Shown piece by piece: positions 57,112 through 64,000 of a stretch of 64,000 nucleotides of DNA. The translations under genes were made by a program, and so were the position numbers. Source of the stretch: Thamnidium elegans (taxonomy: Eukaryota; Mucoromycota; Mucoromycetes; Mucorales; Mucoraceae); assembly GCA_025201345.1 (NCBI GenBank), contig JAIXMG010000013.1, positions 1-64,000 on the forward strand, in the 5' to 3' direction. Within the stretch, counting starts at the first letter, position 1; the number at the start of each line of letters is the position of its first letter. Under the pieces are notes generated by a model that did not search any database, had not been told where the DNA came from, and saw nothing but the letters and a program-made list of their open reading frames with translations.

Positions 57112-58144
57112 ATGATGATAAATAAAATTAAAAAAATATTAAAAATAGAAAAGAATAACAACAACAATAACAACAACAATGCAACCGAAGAAAAACCAAA
57201 AAAAAAGAAGAGGTTTTCAGTTTTATTAAAAACAGCCATGATCGATCCAGATGAGCAATGTAAAAAAAAACTAAGTAAATCCAGTTCTTTTTTACAGTTA
57301 CAGTCTTTTACCAGTACGCCACTTAAAAGAAGTAGGTCCATGTTCGGACAACTGGTGGATAAAAATGTAGTTAGTGTTACAGAGCAAGATACAGCCATAT
57401 TGGATTATTATGCAGCTTCCGAAAATATTATTCACACAGCCGCTGTTTCTATTTCTTCAGTCTATAGTACAATCAATACACAAGGAAACAATTTATTGGT
57501 GGGTATAGAGTTCTTTGAAAAAGGTGAATTGGATCTTGCTTATGGCTATTGGAAGTTGGCGGCTGAAACTGACTCTTTACTTGGAATCTTTTTTTATGGA
57601 TTATCGTTACGCCATGGTTGGGTAAGTTGGTTCGTTGTTTGTTATATAAATAACTAAAAGTATAAATTTAGGGGTGTAGAAAGAGCCCTGCGCTAGCAGT
57701 AAGATTCCTTCAAAAAGCAGCCGAGTATCCTATATTAGATTTACAATCCGGTATCAATCATTTTATATCTGCGGATAAAATAGAACCATTAGTTTCGTCT
57801 ATTTATGAATTGGGAAATTTCTTTTGGCATGGTTGGGAGGTAATATATTTGTATATATTTATTATAAAAGATAAGGAGCTCTCATCCTAATTTATTTTAT
57901 TTTATTTTGTTAGGTACCAAAAAGTGTAACCACAGCAACTTTCTTTTTTAAAGTAGCTTCTAGTATGGGTAATACAGATGCTATGAACGATTTAGGGTTT
58001 TGTTATAAACATGGACACGGTGTAGAGAAAGATGACGTTAAAGCCGCTCAGTTATATAGAGTTGCCGAAACAGAAGGAAATGGTCTGGTTGATAATAATT
58101 GGATTTGGCAAGAGCAATATAATAATATTGAAATCAATACTTAG
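57112..58144 (+). CDS. Sel1-repeat (TPR-like) protein
   Basis: Three exons (57112-57621, 57672-57839, 57914-58144) give 302 residues. The N-terminus is basic with an Asn run (KNNNNNNNNNATEE) and Ser-rich segments (KSSSFLQLQS). From about residue 140 on, Sel1-like repeats are visible: GIEFFEKGELDLAYGYWKLA, then SLLGIFFYGLSLRHGWG, an ELGNFFWHGWE unit and finally AMNDLGFCYKHGHGVEKDD with AAQLYRVAE. Such solenoids are scaffolds; fungal relatives (Skt5/Chs4, Dsf2-like) tie to chitin synthase or septation, but which applies here is not decidable. An MM start was chosen at the first ATG. Confidence 0.82.
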
Positions 58145-58288
58145 ATCTCCTTCTTTTTGTTATTGTTGCTGTTGTTGTGTGTATGCTAAAATGTATACTA
58201 ATTATATCGAATTATGTATAAATATATTTAATAAAGCTATCTTTTTTTTTATCTTCTTTTTTTACTTCTTTTTTCTTTAAAAAAAAGT

Positions 58289-58712
58289 ATGCATTTTATT
58301 ACTTTAACTGGTTTATGCTTGTTGGTTACTGCTGGTATGGCAAGCCATACGAATACTTTAAGTCATAGACTTCAACGTGTCGATGTCAATGTGAATACAA
58401 TATCCTGTAAATGTATCATGTCTAAACCTGATAAAAATAATACGGATAATTCTACATGCATGTGTTTTAATAGAAAAGATGGTACTTCTAATGCGACAAA
58501 AACCTGTCGTGCTTACACAGGTAAAAAAAAAAACCTTATTGGATATACAATACAGAAAAATTAAAGTTTATTTTTTATTATTAGATGGTGTCTTTTCTTT
58601 TTGTAGTGATGTTACGGAAGGAACAGAGTTGTGGCAAGAATGTGTTTTACACTATTGCCCTAGTAAAGGAGACATTACTATAGAACCCCCTCGTGACAAA
58701 GTATACTTTTAG
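58289..58712 (+). CDS. Small secreted cysteine-rich protein
   Basis: Two exons (58289-58520, 58585-58712) give 119 residues. A clear signal peptide (MHFITLTGLCLLVTAGMAS) is followed by a mature part with eight cysteines in the pattern CxC, CxC, C, C, C, C (SCKC, TCMC, KTC, FSFC, QEC, HYC), so four disulfides are possible. Three N-glycosylation-type sites (NNT, NST, NAT) are visible. The intron keeps frame (G|AT). Function unknown; secreted Cys-rich proteins of this size in fungi include cell-wall and effector-like proteins, and I have no basis to choose. Confidence 0.78.
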
Positions 58713-58963
58713 ACAAAATAAAATAAAATATTCCTTATATACATACTTATTACAAACGGTATCAGAAACACATACACGGATCTAAGCGCCGGAACATTGC
58801 TCGTATTTAAAATAAAAATAGCTTGCATGATTCTTTGACAAAATTGACATGACAGAATAGTGATAATAACATATATTGAGATTTAATGCAAATTTTAAGC
58901 TTTTTTTGTTGCTTTCTAAATTTGATAATAGAGCCTTTTGAGATATGACTTTGTTAAATAAAG

Positions 58964-58994
<31 letters not shown>

Positions 58995-59166
58995 CTGGCA
59001 AGTTATAACCTCTTTTCCCCAAAAGCAGAATACTTTGTATTACTGTGTGTGTTAAGATAAATTCAAACGTAATAAGCCACGAGTTTAAGACTGAGAGAAC
59101 ATATAAAAATAGTTATGAAGATTTCTCTTTTATTTTTATTTCGCAAAACCTTATATTCGTTTGGCT
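58713..59166. other. Intergenic region
   Basis: AT-rich with a T27 run near 58965-58991; no gene seen. Confidence 0.45.
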
Positions 59167-59863
59167 ATGAACAAACTACCAGCAGAAGTTCACCAAAGTA
59201 TATTCAAGTATCTCGAAGAGAAGTAATTTTCTGAATGTATTCTTGTATGTAAAATTAGCATCCGTATGCGAATCAATTGTATTGGGAATATATGGCTATT
59301 CACTCTATCCGTATAGACGATTTAAAAGAACTTTTGAGCGAAGACAGATGCGAAAAATATTTCAACTATGGACACTTGGTGCAAAAAATGGGGCTTCCAA
59401 TAAGTAAACCAGATACCTTTGGTTTTTATGACAGCGGTTTTGAGCACAAAATGCTTGTTGAAAAAGATACTATTCATTTGATGACTTATTTCCCGAACAT
59501 AGAAGAAATTACAGTCGGATACGAATACTACAAAGACTACCTTCGCGTCCTATTAAACACAGAATTGAAAATAATTAAAAGATCGAGACTAACCAATGAA
59601 TAAATAGTTGTGACTATGACACCCATGATTTATATATGGACTTTTGTTTAAAGCATAAAGATACGATAACCACCAGTCTTGACTTTCATTATACAAGACA
59701 TAGTGGTATTAAAAATAACCAGCCAATTGATCTTTTTACATTCCCAAGCACATTTAAAAACGTAACCGAAATATCACCCTAAGCGGGCCTTGTTAAAGAT
59801 ATAAAAAACCCCCAGCGAGCAGCCAAATATAGAAGTTCTTCCAGGTTACTATGCAGTCAAATA
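59167..59863 (+). pseudogene. F-box/leucine-rich-repeat-type protein relic
   Basis: Starts with a good F-box opening (MNKLPAEVHQSIFKYLEEK) that hits an in-frame TAA and then continues in the same frame as FSECILVCK, the usual F-box continuation. Another frame at 59277-59603 carries the downstream part (MTYFPNIEEITVGYEYY, YLRVLLNTELKIIK), and a further degraded stretch (LYMDFCLKHKD) follows with stops. F-box proteins are substrate adaptors of SCF ubiquitin ligases and form a large, fast-turning family in Mucorales. This copy is dead. Confidence 0.55.
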
Positions 59864-60036
59864 AAAAAGATGAATTGAGCTAATGTTAAATTAATTATTA
59901 TTATGCACTACACTTAAAAAAAATTCTCTGCTGTTTGTGCTGGTAATACTTTAGTCCAAATAGACGTATTTGTTTGATTTTGACAGCGTACTATTTGTCC
60001 CTTTAATGGTGTAACTCTTTATATGAAAAAGTTCAA

Positions 60037-60300
60037 TTATGCTGAACTTAAGAATCTGACAGATAAATATCGTAAGAGAAAAATGGGATTTATCTTCTCA
60101 TCTTGACGACTGAGAGCCTTTTTCTTCGCTTCTTGTAGAATCCAACAGTCTTTCATGATATGTCCAGCTTTATCACATACATTACAAGTAATCTTGCGAT
60201 CCCTACTAGAGTCTCGACGACCTTTTTTAGATTGTGCGTTCATATCAACGTCCATAGGAGACCAATCCACACTCGGTATTGCCAGTACCTTTCTTTTATT
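60037..60300 (-). pseudogene. CCHC zinc-knuckle Gag fragment
   Basis: A short minus-strand frame reads DWSPMDVDMNAQSKKGRR, then the zinc knuckle CNVCDKAGHIMKDC, followed by basic sequence. This is the end of a retrotransposon Gag-type protein; the same frame extends a little upstream of the Met. No protease or reverse transcriptase follows. It is a fragment. Confidence 0.6.
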
Positions 60301-61278
60301 TTTCTTTTAATCAGTACACTCCTGAAACAGGTTTTTTTATAAGCTGTCGTAGTAAAATTTTAGACCTAATCCAAAAAAAGAAAAAAAAAAGACCAATTAA
60401 ATTGCAATTATTACATCAATAGCTTTATACTTAAAAGGTCTTTATAAAGAAAAAGAAACGCGTTATATCTTTACACACAAAAGATCGAAAAGATCGGGTT
60501 CGTACGATCTGTTCTAATAAAGTACTTGCATTGAAGTATCAAAAAAAAAAAAAAAAAAAAAAAAACGAAAATTTGAACCACAATTTGAGTTGTTATCGTT
60601 TTTGGTTGCCTATATAAGAGGCAAAAATGATTTCAAGTATTGAGGAAGGATAGACAACGACATGTGGGAAACTAGACCACTGCAGTAGTGCTAATAGGGC
60701 TGTATTCCCTATGGCCTAGTTAACTACACTAGCTGTCCGTGGACTTAATGTGCGCGAATCTAGGCCTGACATCAGTACTAGATGTACTTCCTCTCTTTTT
60801 TTTTTGCATGACCGTTTCTGTGTGTTGTTTACGTCAAAGAATATTGTACTACTTTAAGATCCAATTTTCACATTTTACCTGATCACTTCATTTATTATGT
60901 AATTTTATTATTTTTCATTCTGTTATACAGATTTTCGTTGCATTTATTTTCATTGGCTTTTCTTCTTTTAGTTCAACTATTCTTATTCTTTATCCTTATT
61001 ACAATTTTATTAGTTTACTTGTAACATTATTAAATCTCTTTAATTTTTATTTTATAATTACATTCAGTTATTTTTGACCGTAAAAGAAACACTTTATGTC
61101 GTTAAACCTAGGTATGAATAGAGATCATTGACATTCTTTTTCCATAGGTGGTGAACCTTATATTTGAACTGGTACTAGTTTTTTGACCTGTTTACCACAG
61201 GTACATTTAGTCTGAAATAAATATGAGTTTATGAAATTGACATGTAAAGGTATCGCATTAATATGAGGTAAAATTCCA
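60301..61278. other. Non-coding region, possibly retroelement-derived
   Basis: No gene supported. At about 60615-60800 a stretch less AT-rich than its surroundings starts with a TATA-like gcctatataagaggc and may be part of a long terminal repeat, but no repeat partner lies in the window. Confidence 0.35.
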
Positions 61279-61740
61279 TTATAAATCATACTTGGGAGTT
61301 TCAGGTTCATACGAAATTTTTTTGATCGTTTTCAATTCAGCATTTAACAAAAGACGGAGATAATCGATGTGGAGCGGGCAGCGTACTTCAATTTCTTCGA
61401 CGTTTGGAAAATACGATATTAACTGCTTCATTTCTGGGCCAATAATTTCTTTCGCCGCCAGTTGAATATCCTTTTGAAAAAAAAAGCATGAATACCGCAT
61501 GTTTGATGAGTATGCTCTTTTTTCTTACGAGGCATTCACAAGTAAAATGCGAAAAAAAAGTCACTTGGCTTAAGTCGATGACGCAGCCGTGTTTACTCTT
61601 ACCTCGCTTAAAGAGTAGACATAAGAATCCAGTTTTTTTTTTCTCACGTCTTTTATTAATCTTACAAATGCCTGACACCTTACATTATGCTGCTCAAGCT
61701 ATTCATTTAAAGTACATTACTTTGAAATAACTATATCGGG
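61279..61740 (-). pseudogene. Second F-box/LRR-type relic, inverted relative to the first
   Basis: Minus-strand frames contain IGPEMKQLISYFPNVEEIEV and DYLRLLLNAELKTIKK, clearly related to the relic at 59277-59603 (YFPNIEEITV, DYLRVLLNTELKIIK). Upstream pieces (RCQAFVRLIKDVRKKKLDSY) occur in another frame. No full frame or start remains. Confidence 0.5.
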
Positions 61741-62473
61741 TATTGTTCGTCTCCTTGTATTTCATTTTACTATAGTGTTACTATGGTTTCTACTAAAAGT
61801 ATTCTAATGGCTGTTTTCTACTCAAATCTTCAACTAGGGGATCTAATTCTTTAACCCTTTTTTTTTAACTAGCGGTAACGTATATAATAGTTTTTTTTAC
61901 TTCGGCCTACTACTCACACCTTTTTTTTATATCCCAAGTGCTACTGTCGGAGGCGCGGTTGTACTTGAAATGGGCGCTTTTGAAGCCTTGTGATGGATTG
62001 ATGCTCTTTATACCGCGTCTTCTAGGCTGCCTGGTAGGGCGTACGCCGTCATAAGTGTGCGCGGGGTACACGACAATGCTTCTTCTGGTTGTGCTCACTG
62101 GTCGATCACCACGGTGGCTCTGGGATGGTACATACTTCCTCAAGTTAGCAGGAAATACGCGATTCGGGTGAGCCTAAACGACTCCTGATGACCGACGCCT
62201 TGTTATGCTTGTTATGTGGATGTATTGGTGGCTCTGGCGTATGGATGTGGTGATCTTACTGCTGTGGTGGATCGAAAAGCCCTAGGTATGGACTTTCTTT
62301 CTAACCTTGGTTTCACTGGATGTGATGGTTCTGTCCGTTTCCCTGGTTTCTTGACCTCTGGTTTTTTAACTGTAATTACTTGATCTGATCCCTGGTGATG
62401 GGTGCACTTGATCCTTGGTTTACTCCCTTCTCAAGTTCCTATTACTGTGAAAGCGTCTTCTATTGAGGATTCT
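61741..62473. other. Higher-GC region with transposon-like relics
   Basis: From about 61910 the GC content rises above that of the surroundings. A 77-codon minus frame (61910-62143) and an open plus frame at about 62206-62370 (VDVLVALAYGCGDLTAVVD, ALGMDFLSNLGF) have protein-like composition; the latter faintly recalls a retropepsin segment, but lacks the D(S/T)G triad. I cannot support a gene. Confidence 0.35.
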
Positions 62474-62482
62474 AAAGAATAC

Positions 62483-62522
<40 letters not shown>

Positions 62523-62537
62523 CTATCTCTTCTGTCG

Positions 62538-62790
62538 GTATATCCTTATATCGCTTGTATCTCTTATATCTCTTGTATATACTTTGTCTTCTGTATATAT
62601 TGTATCTATTGTATCACTTGTATCTATTGTATCACTTGTATCTATTGTATCTCTTGCATATCTGACATCTCTTGCATCTCTTGCATCTATTGCATCTATT
62701 GCATCTATTGCATATATTGTATCTCTTGTATCTCTGGCATCTCTGACATCTCTGACATCTCCTGTATATACTTTGTCTTCTGTATATATT
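62538..62790 (+). repeat. 9-bp minisatellite (TCTCTTGTA/TCTATTGCA type)
   Basis: About 28 degenerate copies of a 9-bp unit (tctcttgta, tctattgta, tcacttgta, tctcttgca, tctctgaca). The array begins and ends with the same ~29-bp block (tgtatatactttgtcttctg, about 62575 and 62764), so a higher-order duplication is likely. Frames on both strands are open only because the period is a multiple of three. Confidence 0.85.
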
Positions 62791-62945
62791 GTGCTGGTCG
62801 CTTGGACGGAAAGTTTTGATGGTGCTGGCCACTTAAAATTTTGACGGTGCTGGCCATAGACAGTTTTGATGTGCTGGTCACGAAGAAAATTTTGGTGCTG
62901 GTCACTTAGATCGATAGAAAAAATTTTGATACACAATTTTGACAG
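62791..62945 (+). repeat. Tandem array of GTGCTGGTC units
   Basis: Five degenerate units of 24-36 bp, each starting GTGCTGG(T/C)C and ending in a (A/T)nTTTTGA(T/C) block. It abuts the 9-bp minisatellite directly. Confidence 0.75.
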
Positions 62946-62985
62946 ACAAATTTTGAATGGGAGAAAAAAAAGGCTGGTATTCTTT

Positions 62986-63940
62986 GGTCTCCCTCTTATA
63001 GTCGTCACGGATCGGTAAAAAAGAACTTGGGCTGGTTGTAAGTCTTGGTGACGATGTTCCCTGATCCTTGGTGAGGATTAAGTAATTATAGTTTTAAAAT
63101 CATGTCAATAAATCGTAAGTGGAAACAGGTGGTTCCAGAGCTGAAGGTGGAGTTAAGATTGGAAAGATTGCCTGTATCTAGGTGTCTTTTCGTGAAGCCA
63201 TGGTGGTTCGATTTATCACATCTGTACGAAGGAATCATTGGTACTGAAGCATAACTTGTATAATAACGCTAGGTTATCAGGTATAGTACTACTAATATAG
63301 GTCCTAACCTGAATTGCGTGTTTCGCGACTGCTTGCTTGGAGGTAATAGGTATGTACTCTTGGGCCGTCTGTGAAAAATGATAGGCTTGGGCCCATTCCG
63401 AAGGAAGTGCTGTCGTGTGCTTACGTGTAACATACTTCGGCGCTGTATACTTCTATCCGCAGTTCTGGTTTTCTGCGATATTTATAGCCAACTTTCATCT
63501 CAAAGCAAGGTACTCTGGTAGTAATATCTGGTGGTCCAAGAGAAACATACTTTAATTAAATAAATAAAAACTAGACCTTTTTTTTCGCAAATAAATGTTT
63601 TAAATAATGCTTTTATAATTATGTGACATCGTCTTACTGATGCATGAGACTATTATTCGTTTACTTCCAGCTCCAGACTATTGATAACCGTATAAACCGT
63701 TTTGTTAAGTACACTTAACATATTTCTTTTATTTGGCTACTGTAGTTGTATTTGCAACTGTGTTTTTTTGTGATTGGTTCTCTAACTATTCTCTTTTTTA
63801 ACAAAAGATTCCGAGTATGGTTCACTTGATGATGAAATGAGCCAAAAAAAAAAGGGGGGGGGGGGTTCCACTCTCTTTAAACTGATAGTATTCTCAATGT
63901 TACATATATTACAAAAACGATTTATTTATTATTTATTTAT
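62986..63940. other. Region without a convincing gene
   Basis: A 50-codon plus-strand frame at 63102-63254 (opens MSINRKWKQVVPELKVELR) has protein-like composition but no recognisable family. A10/G12 tract at about 63844-63865. Confidence 0.35.
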
Positions 63941-64000
63941 TTAAACTTTGGCACTGTAGATCTTGAGTTGCTTTTCTTCACCACCACTAAGAATCTTATC
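63941..64000 (-). CDS. 3' end of an unidentified gene (partial)
   Basis: Reading in from the window edge on the minus strand, the last 19 codons are GGEEKQLKIYSAKV at the end and then TAA, with codon choice (CTC, AAG, ATC, TAC, GCC) like that of the highly expressed PMA1 and eL42 genes. An AT-rich trailer with TTTA repeats follows. Too short to name; the rest lies outside the window. Confidence 0.55.
   Translation of the reverse strand, partial: DKILSGGEEKQLKIYSAKV

Larger units (their letters stand above)
62474..62985. repeat. 13-bp inverted repeat enclosing tandem arrays
   Basis: AAAGAATACCAGC (62474-62486) recurs as its exact reverse complement at 62973-62985. Inside each copy an A/T run is followed by CTCCC, extending the symmetry. 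The two arrays described below lie between them. Confidence 0.6.

Noticed and set aside
60590..60830. Possible long terminal repeat with TATA box
   Set aside because: No second copy, primer-binding site or TG...CA borders could be found in the window.
62538..62945. CRISPR-like array
   Set aside because: Units are directly adjacent and degenerate without unique spacers, in a eukaryotic context; it is a minisatellite.
62402..63008. Several open frames of 66-161 codons on both strands in the minisatellite
   Set aside because: A period of 9 bp keeps frames open by arithmetic; translations are pure repeats of Tyr/Leu/Ile or Arg/Asp.

Overview
The window looks like nuclear chromosomal DNA of an early-diverging fungus, most likely Mucoromycota (Mucorales). 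The DNA is very AT-rich and full of long T and A homopolymers. Its genes carry many short introns (about 50-80 nt) with GTAAGT-like donors, CTAAC-type branch points and TAG acceptors. The gene set is fungal: a plasma-membrane H+-ATPase, GATA factors, and lineage-specific repeated families. No species can be named from sequence alone.

Layout. 1-3830 is a gene-free AT desert with one small hairpin. 3831-5087 encodes an intronless two-finger GATA factor. 5.1-12.4 kb is sparse: a frameshifted unknown gene (minus, 5862-6534), a tRNA-Gln(CUG) at 9017-9089, and non-coding DNA. 12429-15715 is the PMA1-type proton pump. 15.7-23.6 kb is again nearly empty, with two decayed loci. At 23876-24739 lies an intact stand-alone Gag-like gene. 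From 24.9 kb the window becomes gene-dense: mitochondrial leucyl-tRNA synthetase (minus), a small Pro/His/Gln-rich protein, ribosomal protein eL42 (minus), an acidic low-complexity protein, a TLC-like membrane protein (minus), a gephyrin/CnxE-type molybdenum-cofactor protein (minus), a membrane-anchored START-like protein sharing an 84-bp divergent promoter with it, and an RNA m5C methyltransferase (minus).

39-43 kb is an island of mobile and lineage-specific DNA. It holds a 972-bp inverted-repeat element with perfect 9-bp target-site duplications (Mutator-like) carrying an OTU-like fragment. Two adjacent frameshifted members of repeated families follow, one with a PD-(D/E)XK-like signature, separated by a MITE-like insertion. 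A dead Tc1/mariner remnant lies directly upstream of a GNAT acetyltransferase gene. 43-58.7 kb is gene-dense again: GNAT, a coiled-coil protein, a KDM5-type histone demethylase, a SIRT4-like sirtuin with a 5-nt microexon, a PSP1-domain protein, Ctf8, VMP1, a second GATA-type factor, a Sel1-repeat protein and a small secreted Cys-rich protein.

58.7-64 kb is a degenerate subtelomere-like or transposon-graveyard stretch. It contains two related F-box/LRR relics, a CCHC Gag fragment, a 9-bp minisatellite and a second tandem array inside a 13-bp inverted repeat, and the 3' end of an unidentified gene at the edge.

How the genes work together. Most are independent housekeeping or regulatory functions: membrane energisation, translation, cofactor synthesis, chromatin (KDM5 and Ctf8), and autophagy/ER membrane (VMP1). 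I see no metabolic cluster. Exon structures were assembled by hand from splice signals and reading-frame continuity; every multi-exon model marked with high confidence closes in frame from ATG to stop.
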